Assembly: GCF_010685995.1 (NCBI RefSeq)
Contig: NZ_JAAGWK010000035.1
Coordinates: forward strand, 21,459 to 85,458
Source of the DNA: Goekera deserti
Lineage (GTDB): Bacteria > Actinomycetota > Actinomycetes > Mycobacteriales > Geodermatophilaceae
DNA: 64,000 nt
Direction of reading: 5' to 3'
In this document: one piece after another, positions 17,732 through 26,806 of the stretch
How positions within the stretch are numbered: the first letter of the stretch is position 1
Layout of the letters: each line of letters begins with the position of its first letter
Notes under the pieces: model-generated
Told to the model about the DNA's origin: nothing
Databases searched by the model: none
What the model saw: only the letters and a program-made list of their open reading frames with translations
Position numbers and translations under genes: made by a program

Positions 17732-20379
17732 GCCGGCCCCCGCTCTGGCGGCTGGCGCCCTGGACCCGCGCGCCGCTGCTGGGCCTGCGCCAGCCGGCGG
17801 CCGTGCTGGCGGTCCTGGTCACCTCGGCCATCCTGGCCTGCGCGGCCGCCTCCGCCCCGCTGTTCCTCTCCTCCGCCCGGTCGGCCGCGCTGCAGCAGCA
17901 ACTGGCGCAGGGCTGCGCCGAGGTGGGCTGGGGCCAGATCGGGGTGGACAGCGGCCCACCGGTCTCCCAGGCAGCGGACGCCGACCTCGCCGCCGCCTGG
18001 GCAGCCGAGGGTCGCGTCAGCGTGCCGGCCCTCGCCTTCGCCCGGATCGGTACCTCGGACGTGGCGCCGGGCGCGCTGCCGGTGGTCGACGCGCGGGGCG
18101 AGCCGCTGTCACTGCCCGCCGGGCTGCTGTACCGGCCCGGCGCGGCGGAGAACATCGAGGTCGTCGATTCGGTCGACGGCGCGGGCGTGTGGGTGCCGCA
18201 GACCTACGCCGAGGCGAGCGGCCTGGCGCCGGGCGACGAGGTGGAGGTGGCCGGCGTCCCGGTGCGGGTGGTCGGTGTCTACACCGACCTGTTCCGGGTG
18301 CCCGAGAGCACCTACTGGTGCGACTACCGCCAGCTGTACGCCAACGACGCCTCGGGCAACACCGCCCCGCCGGCCCTGCTGCTGGCCACCGACGAGGCCA
18401 CCTTCTACGCCGTCACCGCGGGCACCGGTGCCGCCCGCCTGGCCCAGGTGCCGGTCGCGGCCGACGAGCTGTCGGTCACCGACGCGCGGGAGCTGCTCGC
18501 CGCCCAGGCGCGGGCGCAGGGCCGCGTGCCGACCCCGCCGCCGGCGACCGGAGCGTTCGTGCCCAACGAGCGGCTGCCCGGCGTCGTCGCGCGGGCCGAG
18601 CTGATCGAGGCAGGGCTGCGCGGGCCGGTCGTGCCGGTCGCGGTCGCCGGCGGCCTGCTGGCGCTGGTGCTCGTCGCCGCGGCCGGCAGCTTCTGGGCCG
18701 ACCGGCGGGCCACCGAGGTGCGGCTGCTCGCCGCCCGCGGCGTGGGTCCGCTGCCGCTGGCCGGCAAGGCCGCGCTGGAGCTGGCGCTGCCGGCGCTGGC
18801 CGGGGCCGCGCTCGGCTGGACCGTGGCCCGCGGGCTGATCGCCGTGCTGGGCCCGGCCGACGACCTCGACCCCGCCGCCACCACCGCGGCGCTGTGGGCC
18901 GGCGCGGCCGCCTTCGTGGTCGGCCTGGGCTGCGCGGCCGGCGTCGCCGGGCTGCGCGCTCGGGGCACCGCCGAGCGCCCGCTGGGCGCGGCCGCCCGCT
19001 GGCCCTCGCGGGTGCCGTGGGAGCTGGCGCTGCTGGTCGCGGCCGGCTGGTGCTGGGTGCTGCTGCGCGGCCAGGACGCCGTCCGCCAGGACGCCGGGGT
19101 CGCGCAGGTCAACGGCCTGCTGGTGGCCTTCCCGCTGCTGGCCATCGCCGGCTCCGCGGTGCTGCTGGCCCGGCTGCTCAGCGCACTGCTGCCCCGGCTG
19201 CGGCGCTGGGCCGGGCGACGCTCCCCCGCGGTGTTCCTCGCCGTCAACCGGCTCGCCGCCGCCCGGCTGGCCACCGCCACGCTGCTGGTGGCGGTGACGC
19301 TGCCGGTCGCCGTCCTGGGGTACACCGCGACGCTCACCGAGAGCTCGCAGACCACGCTGGACGCCAAGGTCGGAGTACAGATCGGCACCACCGGGCGGGC
19401 GGTCACCTCGGTGTCCCGGTTCGACCCCACACCCGCGATCGACGCCGTCGGCACCTACGTGGTGCGCTACGGCGACGGCAGCGTGCCGGCCCCGGCCGGG
19501 CAGGACGGCGACAGCGCCGGCCGGGTCGACGTCCAGGTGCTCGCGGTCGACCCCGACACGTTCGCCCGCACCGCCTTCTGGGACGACTCCTTCGCCGACG
19601 CCCCGCTGCCGGAGCTCCTGGAGGCCCTGCGCGGGCCGGACGTCGACGGCCGCCCGCCGGTGGTCGCCGCCGGGCTGGCGCCGGGGCCGGCCGACCTGGA
19701 GCTGGGCAGTCTCGCCGTCCCGGTGCAGGTGGTGGCGGAGGCCCGGGTGCTGCCGGGTCGGCGCACGGCCGACCCGGTGCTGCTGGTCGACGCCAGCCGG
19801 CTGCCCGACGTCGACCGCAGCGCCCGGGCCGACCGCACCGCCGAGATCTGGACCGAGGGCCCCACCGCCCCGGCCGTCGAGGCGCTCACCGCCGCCGGCG
19901 GCGTCCCGCTGCGGGTGGTGGACCAGGCGCTGGTGCTGAACACGGCCAACTTCCTGGGCATCACCTGGACCTTCGGCTACCTGTCGGCCCTCGCGGTCTT
20001 CGTCGGGGTCATCGCCGCCGGCGGGCTGCTGCTGTACCTGGAGGCGCGCAGCCGCAGCCGGGTGTCCGGGTACGTGATGGCCCGGCGGCTGGGCCTGACC
20101 CGCGCGGCGCACCTGCGCTCACTGCTGCTGGAGCTGGGCGGCGTCGCCGTCGCCGGGCTGGTGCTGGGCACCCTGCTCGCCGCCGGCGCCGTCGCCGTGG
20201 TCTACCGGCGGCTGGACGTCGACCTGATCCGCCCGCCGACCCCGCTGCTGGACGTGCCCTGGACCGCCGGGCTGGTCACCGCCGTCCTGGCGCTGGTGCT
20301 CGCCGGCCTGGCCGCCCTCTACGCCCAGCACGCCGCCGACCGCGCCGACCCCGCCTCCGTCCTCCGCGAGGACGCCTGA
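17728..20379 (+). CDS. FtsX-like ABC transporter permease, large
   Basis: 883 aa membrane protein. One N-terminal membrane helix ('AVLAVLVTSAILACAAASAP') is followed by a ~250-residue extracytoplasmic domain, a block of helices (residues ~300-560), a second extracytoplasmic domain (~560-740) and three C-terminal helices ending in the FtsX-type 'ADRADPASVLRED'. This duplicated MacB/FtsX-like layout in one chain suggests a pseudo-dimeric permease that would pair with two different ATPases, which are encoded immediately upstream. The substrate is unknown: lipoprotein, peptide or lipid extraction are typical. Confidence 0.85.
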   Translation: MSRPPLWRLAPWTRAPLLGLRQPAAVLAVLVTSAILACAAASAPLFLSSARSAALQQQLAQGCAEVGWGQIGVDSGPPVSQAADADLAAAWAAEGRVSVPALAFARIGTSDVAPGALPVVDARGEPLSLPAGLLYRPGAAENIEVVDSVDGAGVWVPQTYAEASGLAPGDEVEVAGVPVRVVGVYTDLFRVPESTYWCDYRQLYANDASGNTAPPALLLATDEATFYAVTAGTGAARLAQVPVAADELSVTDARELLAAQARAQGRVPTPPPATGAFVPNERLPGVVARAELIEAGLRGPVVPVAVAGGLLALVLVAAAGSFWADRRATEVRLLAARGVGPLPLAGKAALELALPALAGAALGWTVARGLIAVLGPADDLDPAATTAALWAGAAAFVVGLGCAAGVAGLRARGTAERPLGAAARWPSRVPWELALLVAAGWCWVLLRGQDAVRQDAGVAQVNGLLVAFPLLAIAGSAVLLARLLSALLPRLRRWAGRRSPAVFLAVNRLAAARLATATLLVAVTLPVAVLGYTATLTESSQTTLDAKVGVQIGTTGRAVTSVSRFDPTPAIDAVGTYVVRYGDGSVPAPAGQDGDSAGRVDVQVLAVDPDTFARTAFWDDSFADAPLPELLEALRGPDVDGRPPVVAAGLAPGPADLELGSLAVPVQVVAEARVLPGRRTADPVLLVDASRLPDVDRSARADRTAEIWTEGPTAPAVEALTAAGGVPLRVVDQALVLNTANFLGITWTFGYLSALAVFVGVIAAGGLLLYLEARSRSRVSGYVMARRLGLTRAAHLRSLLLELGGVAVAGLVLGTLLAAGAVAVVYRRLDVDLIRPPTPLLDVPWTAGLVTAVLALVLAGLAALYAQHAADRADPASVLREDA

Positions 20380-20393
20380 CCCAGCCCCCCGCC

Positions 20394-20480
20394 CAGCGTT
20401 GATCAGCTCAGCTGATCAACGCTGCCCACAGTCACCAACGTTGGTGAGCTCGGCCGGACGGTGATCAGCTCAGCTGATCA
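20394..20480. repeat. Triple-palindrome intergenic element, copy 2
   Basis: Same order as copy 1. 20394-20424 has 15-bp arms beginning CAGCGTTGATCAGCT around C. 20432-20447 is TCACCAACGTTGGTGA. 20462-20480 has arms TGATCAGCT around C. It again sits exactly between convergent gene ends (ABC permease and thioesterase). Arm lengths and flanks differ from copy 1, but the cores are identical. Confidence 0.85.
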
Positions 20481-20498
20481 ATGCTGAGGACGGCGGGA

Positions 20499-21341
20499 TC
20501 AGGGGCGGGGGGTGCGGGCCAGCTGGCGGCTGACGGCGACGAGGCGGCCGGTGGCGTCCCAGACGCGGTAGTCCTCGTCGATCCACCCGCCGGCGACCTG
20601 GCCGGTGCGCGACTCGACCAGGCACCAGCCCGGCGCCGGCAGGGCCCGGACGAGGGCCTGCAGCTGCACGGTCGGGGCCCAGCCGAGGGTGCCGGCGCCC
20701 CAGATCGACGGCGGCAGGCAGTCGAGCAGGGCGACCAGGGACAGCGGGTCGGGGTCGCGGCCGTCGGCCAGCCGCACCCAGGCGCGCATGACGGCCTCCC
20801 CCGCCGGGGCGCCGACCGCCCAGCCGGCGGTGGCCGGGTCCAGCCGGCAGTCCAGCTCGGCCAGCAGGCCCGGCGCGACGACGCCGGGCACCGTGCTCCC
20901 GCCCGCGGCCGCGGCGGCGACGTCGATGCAGTCCTCGACGGGGGTGACCGACGGCGGGGCGGTGTCGTCGTCGGTGTAGGTCTGCGGGCCGGGGTCCAGG
21001 GTGCCGGTGGTGGCCTGGACGCTGATCACCGGGCCGGCCTCGTCGGCCAGCACGACCGTCGAGTGCGCCAGCGTGCGCCCGGTCGGGCCCGGGGTGACCT
21101 GCAGGTGGGCGGGGCCGGCCGCACCGGCGCGCAGGTAGCTCGCCGCGAGCGCCACCGCGTGCGGGTGCGGCGAGGACAGCACCGCGGCGCGGGCGGCCAC
21201 CGCCAGCAGGTAGCCGCCGTTGAGGATCCCGCCGCCCACCTCCCAGCCGCCGTCGAGCTGGGCGGTCAGCCGGCCCTCGTGGTCCCGGCGCACGGCGGTG
21301 GAGCGGGCGAAACCGGAGTCCTGGTCATGGGTCTGCAGCAC
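20499..21341 (-). CDS. Thioesterase family protein (double hot-dog, acyl-CoA thioesterase-like)
   Basis: 280 aa. The N-terminal hot-dog has the motif 'GGWEVGGGILNGGYLLAVAARAA'-like core (residues ~30-55) with the conserved Asn-Gly-Gly-Tyr, and the second half contains 'PPSIWGAGTLGWAPTVQLQ'. This is the layout of actinobacterial 4HBT_3/TesB-like proteins that hydrolyse acyl-CoA. GTG 21341 is used because the family sequence begins a few residues later; no clear ribosome binding site is seen. It is divergent from the aldo/keto reductase with only 27 bp between starts, so the promoters overlap. Confidence 0.85.
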   Translation of the reverse strand: MLQTHDQDSGFARSTAVRRDHEGRLTAQLDGGWEVGGGILNGGYLLAVAARAAVLSSPHPHAVALAASYLRAGAAGPAHLQVTPGPTGRTLAHSTVVLADEAGPVISVQATTGTLDPGPQTYTDDDTAPPSVTPVEDCIDVAAAAAGGSTVPGVVAPGLLAELDCRLDPATAGWAVGAPAGEAVMRAWVRLADGRDPDPLSLVALLDCLPPSIWGAGTLGWAPTVQLQALVRALPAPGWCLVESRTGQVAGGWIDEDYRVWDATGRLVAVSRQLARTPRP

Positions 21342-21368
21342 ACAGGGCAGGGTGCCAGGGTGGGGGGC

Positions 21369-22337
21369 ATGGAGTACACGCACCTCGGTCGCAGCGGTCT
21401 GTCCGTGTCCCGGCTCTGCCTGGGCACGATGAACTTCGGCCCGGAGACCGACGAGGCCACCTCGCACGCCATCATGGACCGCGCCCACCAGGAGGGGGTC
21501 AACTTCTTCGACACCGCCAACGTCTACGGCTTCGCCGCCGGCAAGGGCCGGACCGAGGAGATCATCGGCACCTGGTTCGCGCAGGGCGGTCAGCGCCGGG
21601 AGAAGACCGTGCTGGCCACCAAGGTCTACGGCTCGATGACCGACTGGCCCAACGACACGTTCCTGTCCGCCCGCAACCTGGTGCGCTCGGTCGACGCCTC
21701 GCTGCAGCGCCTGCAGACCGACTGGATCGACCTGTACCAGTTCCACCACGTCGACCTGAGGACGCCGTGGGAGGAGGTCTGGCAGGCCTGCGAGACGCTC
21801 GTCGCGCAGGGCAAGGTGCTCTACGTCGGCTCCAGCAACCACGCCGGCTGGCAGCTGGCCGCGGCCAACGAGGCGGCTCGCTCCCGGCACTTCCTCGGCC
21901 TGGTCAGCGAGCAGTCGATCTACAACCTGCTCACCCGGGAGATCGAGCTGGAGGTGATCCCGGCCGCGCAGCACTACGGCATCGGCATCATCCCGTGGAG
22001 CCCGCTGCAGCAGGGCCTGCTGGCCGGGGTGCTGGCGAAGCAGGAGGGCAGCCGCCGGCACAACGAGCGCGCGAAGGCGAAGATCGAGCAGCTGCGGCCG
22101 CAGCTGCAGCGCTACGAGGACCTGTGCGCCGAGTGGGGCGCCGCCCCGGCCGACGTCGGGCTGGCCTGGCTGCTGCACCAGCCCGCGGTCACCGCCCCGA
22201 TCATCGGCCCGCGCACGATGGAGCAGTTCACCGGTGCGCTGGGCGCCCTGGACGTCACGCTGGGCACCGAGCAGCTCGCCGCGCTCGACGAGCTCTTCCC
22301 CGGGTACCGGACGGCGCCGGAGCACTACGCCTGGTGA
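21369..22337 (+). CDS. Aldo/keto reductase
   Basis: 322 aa NADPH-dependent TIM-barrel oxidoreductase of the tyrosine auxotrophy/YghZ-like branch. The catalytic tetrad is visible: Asp48 and Tyr53 in 'FFDTANVYG', Lys85 in 'LATKVYG' and His126 in 'YQFHHVD'. The cofactor segment 'WSPLQQGLLAGVL' and the C-terminal 'PIIGPRTMEQ' are present. The physiological substrate is unknown. ATG 21369 begins the homology. Its 3' end overlaps the convergent ThpR gene by 13 bp. Confidence 0.92.
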   Translation: MEYTHLGRSGLSVSRLCLGTMNFGPETDEATSHAIMDRAHQEGVNFFDTANVYGFAAGKGRTEEIIGTWFAQGGQRREKTVLATKVYGSMTDWPNDTFLSARNLVRSVDASLQRLQTDWIDLYQFHHVDLRTPWEEVWQACETLVAQGKVLYVGSSNHAGWQLAAANEAARSRHFLGLVSEQSIYNLLTREIELEVIPAAQHYGIGIIPWSPLQQGLLAGVLAKQEGSRRHNERAKAKIEQLRPQLQRYEDLCAEWGAAPADVGLAWLLHQPAVTAPIIGPRTMEQFTGALGALDVTLGTEQLAALDELFPGYRTAPEHYAW

Positions 22338-22891
22338 GCGTCGGGGTGCCCGTCCGCGGGCACCCCGACCGGCCAGCCGGCCAGCGGCTCGTGCCGGGCG
22401 TCCGGGCCCAGGTGGCTGCGCAGCAGCTGCACCCGGGTGACCGGCCACACCGGCCCGCGGTAGCCGTCCAGCCGCGCGGGCAGCCCGGCGTCCACCGGCG
22501 CGCCGGGCCGCCACCGGCCCACGGTCAGGTGGGCGCGGAACTCCCGCCGCTCCACGTCGACCCCGGCGTCCCGGGCCGACCCGGCCAGCCGGCCGGCCAG
22601 GTCGGCCAGCGCCTCGACGTCGCCGGCCACCCCCACCCAGCACACGCCCGGACGACGACGCACCCCGAAGCTGCCGCCCCCGGCCAGCCGCACCGACAGC
22701 GGCGGGCACCGCCGGACCACGTGCCCGGCACGGTCGGCGAGCCGGGCGGTGACGTCGGAGGGCACGTCGCCGAGGAACACCAGCGTCAGGTGCCAGCGGG
22801 CCGGCGGCGTCCAGCGGGGAGCGCCCGGTACGTCCCGGAGCGAGGCCAGCGCGGCGGCGAGGTGGTCGACGGCGGCCGGTGGCGGGGTCAC
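22325..22891 (-). CDS. thpR: RNA 2',3'-cyclic phosphodiesterase (2H family), N-terminus possibly frameshifted
   Basis: 188 aa from GTG 22891. The two catalytic H-x-T/S motifs of the 2H superfamily are present: 'WHLTLVFLG' and 'FRAHLTVGRW'. Family members usually begin with a strand like (M)RLFVAV followed by PP. Here 'AVTPPPAAVDHLAAAL' is in frame, but the preceding 'ARLF' lies in another frame, one base away (22895-22905). A single-base insertion may therefore have removed the first beta strand; the GTG start would then be a truncation. It is convergent with the aldo/keto reductase. Confidence 0.82.
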   Translation of the reverse strand: MTPPPAAVDHLAAALASLRDVPGAPRWTPPARWHLTLVFLGDVPSDVTARLADRAGHVVRRCPPLSVRLAGGGSFGVRRRPGVCWVGVAGDVEALADLAGRLAGSARDAGVDVERREFRAHLTVGRWRPGAPVDAGLPARLDGYRGPVWPVTRVQLLRSHLGPDARHEPLAGWPVGVPADGHPDAHQA

Positions 22892-23012
22892 CGCCTCCGA
22901 ACAGCCGGGCCGGGCGGCGGCCCGGCGCTGGGCAGCCGGTCACCGGCGCCACGCCCGGGCCGAGCGGGCACACCGACGACGTGGCCGGGGGCCGCGCTGG
23001 ACCGTCAGGGGG

Positions 23013-24347
23013 TCACCGCCCCGCGGCCACCGGGTCCGGCACCGCGGAGCCGGTGCGGGCACCGACGTGCAGCCGCACCCGCGGCGGCAGGACGTGTGCC
23101 TCCAGCCGGACCCGCCGCCCCCGGGACAGCACCAGCCCGGCCGCGCACCCGGCGACGACGACCAGCGCCCCGCTGGCCACGAAGGCCACCGGCGCCCCGA
23201 GGTGCTCGGCGAGCCAGCCCACCGTGGGTGCGCCGACGGGGGTGCCGCCGAGGAAGCACATCAGGTAGAGCGAGAGCACCCGCCCGCGCATCTGCGGCTC
23301 CACCCCCAGCTGCACGAAGCTGTTGCAGGCGACCGCGAACAGCAGGCCGGCGGCACCGGCCGGCACCAGGGCCACGGCGAACGTGGCGTAGCTCGGCATC
23401 AGGCCGCAGACCACGGTGAGCAGGCCGAAGCCGATGGTGGCCAGCACCAGGAACCGCTGCCGCGGCCGGGCCTGCCGCCGGGTGCTCAGCAGCGCCCCGC
23501 ACAGCGAGCCCACCGCGTAGCAGGTGGTGAGGAAGCCGAACGCGCCGGCGCCGGCGTCGTAGACCTGGCGGGCCATGAGCGCGATGGTCACCTGGGTGTT
23601 GAACCCGAACGTGCCGACGACGAAGGCCAGCACCATCGCCAGCACCAGGTCCGGCCGCCCGCGGGTGTAGGCGATGCCCGCGCGCAGCTGGCCGCGCCCC
23701 CGCGGCACCGGGTCGCTGGGGTGCAGCTCGTGGCGACGCATGCGCGCCAGCGCCGCGATGGTGACCGCGAAGCTGGCCGCGTTGAGGAAGAACGTCGGCG
23801 TCGTCGACCCGCCGGAGGCGGTGATCACCCCGCCGGCGACGGCGGGGCCGATCAACCGGGCGCTGTTGAAGATCGTGGAGTTGAGGCCCACCGCGTTGGT
23901 CAGCAGTCCGGGCCCGACCAGCTCGGAGACGAACGACTGCCGCAGCGGCGCGTCGATCGCCGACACCACCCCGAGCAGCAGGGCCAGCACCAGCACGTGC
24001 CACAGCCGGACGACGTCGAGCGCGACGAGGCTGCCCAGCACGAGGGCCAGCAGGCCCATGACGGTCTGGGTGACCATGATCAGCCGGCGCTTGTCGTAGC
24101 GGTCGGCGAGCACGCCGCCGACCAGGCTGAACACCAGCGCGGGGCCGAACTGCAGGGCGGTGATCAGCCCGAGGGCGACCCCGCTGTCGCCGGACAGCTG
24201 GAGCACCAGCCAGTCCTGGCCGATGCGCTGCACCCACATGCCGGTCTGGCTGACGAGGTTGGTGGAGGCGAACAGCCGGTAGTTCCACACCCGGAGGGCG
24301 CGGAACATGCCGGTCGAGGCCCCGCGGTCAGCCGACGTACCGGTCAC
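23013..24347 (-). CDS. MFS transporter (DHA3/EntS-like exporter)
   Basis: 444 aa, about twelve membrane helices. It starts with 'FRALRVWNYRLFASTNLVSQ' and has the MFS loop 2-3 motif 'GGVLADRYDKRRLIM' and 'QRIGQDWLVL', typical of EntS-like multidrug or siderophore exporters. GTG 24347 overlaps the stop of the MarR gene (GTGA), so it is translationally coupled to its likely regulator. The usual reading is MarR-controlled efflux of a small toxic or signalling compound; the substrate cannot be told. Confidence 0.9.
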   Translation of the reverse strand: MTGTSADRGASTGMFRALRVWNYRLFASTNLVSQTGMWVQRIGQDWLVLQLSGDSGVALGLITALQFGPALVFSLVGGVLADRYDKRRLIMVTQTVMGLLALVLGSLVALDVVRLWHVLVLALLLGVVSAIDAPLRQSFVSELVGPGLLTNAVGLNSTIFNSARLIGPAVAGGVITASGGSTTPTFFLNAASFAVTIAALARMRRHELHPSDPVPRGRGQLRAGIAYTRGRPDLVLAMVLAFVVGTFGFNTQVTIALMARQVYDAGAGAFGFLTTCYAVGSLCGALLSTRRQARPRQRFLVLATIGFGLLTVVCGLMPSYATFAVALVPAGAAGLLFAVACNSFVQLGVEPQMRGRVLSLYLMCFLGGTPVGAPTVGWLAEHLGAPVAFVASGALVVVAGCAAGLVLSRGRRVRLEAHVLPPRVRLHVGARTGSAVPDPVAAGR

Positions 24348-24778
24348 CCACCGGCGAGCTTCTCCATGATCACCGAGGCGTCGCGCAGCACGGTCCGCTC
24401 CTCGGCGGTGAGCTCGTGCAGCCGGCCGGACAGCCACGCCTCGCGGGCCCGGGCCTCGGCGGCCAGCAGGTCCTCGGCGGCGTCGGTGAGACCGATGACC
24501 ACCTGGCGCCCGTCGGTCGGGTGCGGCGTCCGGGTGACCAGGCCCATGCCCTCCAGCGCCACCACGACCCGGGTCATGGACGGCGGCTGCACCCGCTCGT
24601 GCCCGGCCAGCTCGCCCGGGCTCATCGGCCCGTGCCGCTTGAGCGTGGACAGCGCGGCGAGGTGGGTGAGCGTGACCGAGGTGTCCACGCGCTGGTTGCG
24701 CAGTCGCCGGGAGAACCGCATGACCGACAGGCGCAGGTCGTGCGCCAGGGCGGCGGTGTCCAACGTGGTGCGTGGCAC
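24344..24778 (-). CDS. MarR-family transcriptional regulator
   Basis: 144 aa winged-helix repressor: helix 'LTHLAALSTLKRHGPMSPGE', recognition region 'RVQPPSMTRVVVALEGMGLV' and wing 'RTPHPTDGRQVVIGLTDAAE'. It begins with GTG 24778, 6 bp after a TAGGGT box, so the message is probably leaderless. It is co-transcribed and coupled with the MFS exporter and likely controls it. Confidence 0.92.
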   Translation of the reverse strand: MPRTTLDTAALAHDLRLSVMRFSRRLRNQRVDTSVTLTHLAALSTLKRHGPMSPGELAGHERVQPPSMTRVVVALEGMGLVTRTPHPTDGRQVVIGLTDAAEDLLAAEARAREAWLSGRLHELTAEERTVLRDASVIMEKLAGG

Positions 24779-24784
24779 GGCGTC

Positions 24785-24790
24785 ACCCTA
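24785..24790 (-). promoter_or_regulatory. Probable -10 box of the marR-MFS operon (leaderless)
   Basis: Reverse-strand TAGGGT ends 6 bp before the GTG at 24778. Confidence 0.5.
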
Positions 24791-24812
24791 ACCCGTGAGC
24801 AGAGGTAATGAA

Positions 24813-26333
24813 CTAGAACAGCTGCTGCAGCGGTTCGAGGGCGAAGTAGACCACGAAGAGCCCGGCCACGACCCACATCAGCGGGTGCACCTCGCGGACC
24901 CGGCCCACGGCGGCGCGCAGCAGCACGAAGCTGACCACGCCGGCACCGATGCCGTTGGTGATCGAGTAGGTGAACGGCATCAGCGCGATGGTCAGGAACG
25001 CCGGGATCACCAGGGACAGGTCGCCCCACTCCAGGTCGCGGATCTGGCTGATCAGCAGGGCCCCGACGATCACCAGCACGGGCGCGGCGGCCTCGGAGGG
25101 CACCACCTCCACCAGCGGGGAGAAGAACGTCGCCACCAGGAACAGCAGGCCGGTGACGACGCTGGCCAGGCCGGTGCGGGCGCCGTCCGCGACGCCCGCG
25201 GTGCTCTCCACGTAGGTGGTGTTGGAGGAGATGCTGGCCGCGCCACCGGCCGCGGCGGCGATCGAGTCGACCAGCAGCACCGGCTGCGAGCCGGGCAGGT
25301 TGCGGTCGGAGTCGAGCAGGTCGCCCTCGGCGCCGACCGCGGTGACCGTGCCGACGGTGTCGAAGAAGTCGGCGATCATCAGCGCGAACACGATGAGCAG
25401 CGCGGCGACGACGCCGATCCGCTCGAAACCGCCGAACAGCGAGAAGTTGCCGACGATGGAGAAGTCGGGGGCGGCGACCACGTCGTCGGGCAGCCGGGGC
25501 ACCTGCAGCGCCCAGCCGCGCGGGTTGAGCGCGCCGTCCGGGCCGACGGCGGGGCCGACCGAGGCGATCGCCTCGATGACGATGGCCAGCACCGTGGTGG
25601 CGATGATGCCGATCAGCAGCCCGCCCCGGACCTTGCGGACGACGAGCACGCTGGTGAGCGCCAGGCCGACGACGAAGGTCAGCAGCGGCCAACCGGCCAG
25701 CTCGCCGCCGACGCCGAAGCTGATCGGCACCGTGCCGGACTCCGCGCGCCGGACGAACCCGGCGTCCACCAGGCCGATCAGGGTGAGGAAGAAGCCGATG
25801 CCGACCGCGATCGCCGTCTTCAGCTGGGCGGGGATCGCGGTGAACACGGCCCGCCGGAAGCCGGTGAGCACCAGCACCGAGATGAGCAGGCCCTCCAGCA
25901 CGACCAGGCCCATGACCTCGGGCCAGGTCAGCTGGGTCGCCGCGTACACCCCGACGACGGCGTTGATCCCGAGGCCCGCCGCCAGGGCCAGCGGGTAGCG
26001 CCCGATGACGCCCATCGCGATGGTGAGCACGCCGGCCACGAAGGCGGTCAGCGCCGCGACCGCGGGGAACGGCAGCGTGGCGCCGGTGACGTCCGGGCCG
26101 GACAAGATGATCGGGTTGAGCACCACGATGTAGGCCATCGTGAAGAAGGTGACGACGCCGCCGCGCACCTCACGGGTCACCGTGGAGCGGCGGGCGGTGA
26201 TGCCGAAGTAGCGGTCGAGGCCGTTCTTCGGGCGCATCTGCGGCCCCGGGCTGCGCCGGGGTGCGCTGGCGCCGGTCGCGGCGGTGCTCCCGGCGGCGCG
26301 TGGCGCACCGGCGGGACGGGACTTGTCGGGCAC
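24813..26333 (-). CDS. NCS2 family permease (AzgA/GhxP-type purine transporter)
   Basis: 506 aa, about 13 membrane helices. The AzgA-like signature is clear: 'RPKNGLDRYFGITARRSTV' then 'TREVRGGVVTFFTMAYIVVL', 'FPAVAALTAFVAG', and the substrate-site helix ends 'ADFFDTVGTVTAVG' and 'SISSNTTYVESTAGVADGAR'. It imports adenine, guanine or hypoxanthine by proton symport. GTG 26333 is chosen for the GGGGAG 7 bp upstream; the internal ATG 26237 lacks one. The stop lies 23 bp from the -10 region of marR. Confidence 0.9.
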   Translation of the reverse strand: MPDKSRPAGAPRAAGSTAATGASAPRRSPGPQMRPKNGLDRYFGITARRSTVTREVRGGVVTFFTMAYIVVLNPIILSGPDVTGATLPFPAVAALTAFVAGVLTIAMGVIGRYPLALAAGLGINAVVGVYAATQLTWPEVMGLVVLEGLLISVLVLTGFRRAVFTAIPAQLKTAIAVGIGFFLTLIGLVDAGFVRRAESGTVPISFGVGGELAGWPLLTFVVGLALTSVLVVRKVRGGLLIGIIATTVLAIVIEAIASVGPAVGPDGALNPRGWALQVPRLPDDVVAAPDFSIVGNFSLFGGFERIGVVAALLIVFALMIADFFDTVGTVTAVGAEGDLLDSDRNLPGSQPVLLVDSIAAAAGGAASISSNTTYVESTAGVADGARTGLASVVTGLLFLVATFFSPLVEVVPSEAAAPVLVIVGALLISQIRDLEWGDLSLVIPAFLTIALMPFTYSITNGIGAGVVSFVLLRAAVGRVREVHPLMWVVAGLFVVYFALEPLQQLF

Positions 26334-26520
26334 GGCGGGACTCCCCGGGTGGCCACCGAGGCGGCGGGGTGTCTCCCCGGGCCGGTGCGGTGGGACGGTC
26401 TCGAGCGGCGACAGCGTGCCACACCCCCGACCGGCCCGGGGGTGCGGCGGTCCACCGACACGTACCGGCAGGACGAGGCCCGGCCGGCACGCCAGGGTCC
26501 GCGCCCGGCCGGGCACGCCC

Positions 26521-26526
26521 TAGAGT
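26521..26526 (+). promoter_or_regulatory. Probable -10 box of the DUF2530 gene (leaderless)
   Basis: TAGAGT ends 6 bp before GTG 26533. The rest of the 26334-26532 gap is G/C-rich with no other feature I can support. Confidence 0.5.
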
Positions 26527-26532
26527 CGGCGC

Positions 26533-26757
26533 GTGCCCGCACCCACCCGGCCCGCGCCGCTGCCCCTGGAGGTCGACACGGCCCGGGTGGTGGTGATCGG
26601 GATGGTCGCGTGGGCGGTGGCCCTGGTGGTCCTGCTGCTGCTGGGCGACCGGGTCGACCGGGTCTGGACCTGGACCTGCGTCTGCGCCCTGGTGCTGGCC
26701 TCCGGCGGCCTCGGCGTCATGCGCTGGCAGGGCCAGCTGCGCCGCCGCCGGGACTGA
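26533..26757 (+). CDS. DUF2530 family small membrane protein
   Basis: 74 aa with two membrane helices: 'VVVIGMVAWAVALVVLLLL' and 'WTWTCVCALVLASGGLGVM', and a basic tail. The opening 'PLPLEVDTARVVVIG' matches the actinobacterial DUF2530 pattern. In actinobacteria this family is often found near an NCS2 permease, a MarR regulator, DUF3027 and a cold-shock protein, as it is here. Function unknown. Confidence 0.8.
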   Translation: MPAPTRPAPLPLEVDTARVVVIGMVAWAVALVVLLLLGDRVDRVWTWTCVCALVLASGGLGVMRWQGQLRRRRD

Positions 26758-26806
26758 CCCCGACCGGACGACGGCCCGGTCGGGCGCGCGGCGCGATGAC
26801 TGCGGC

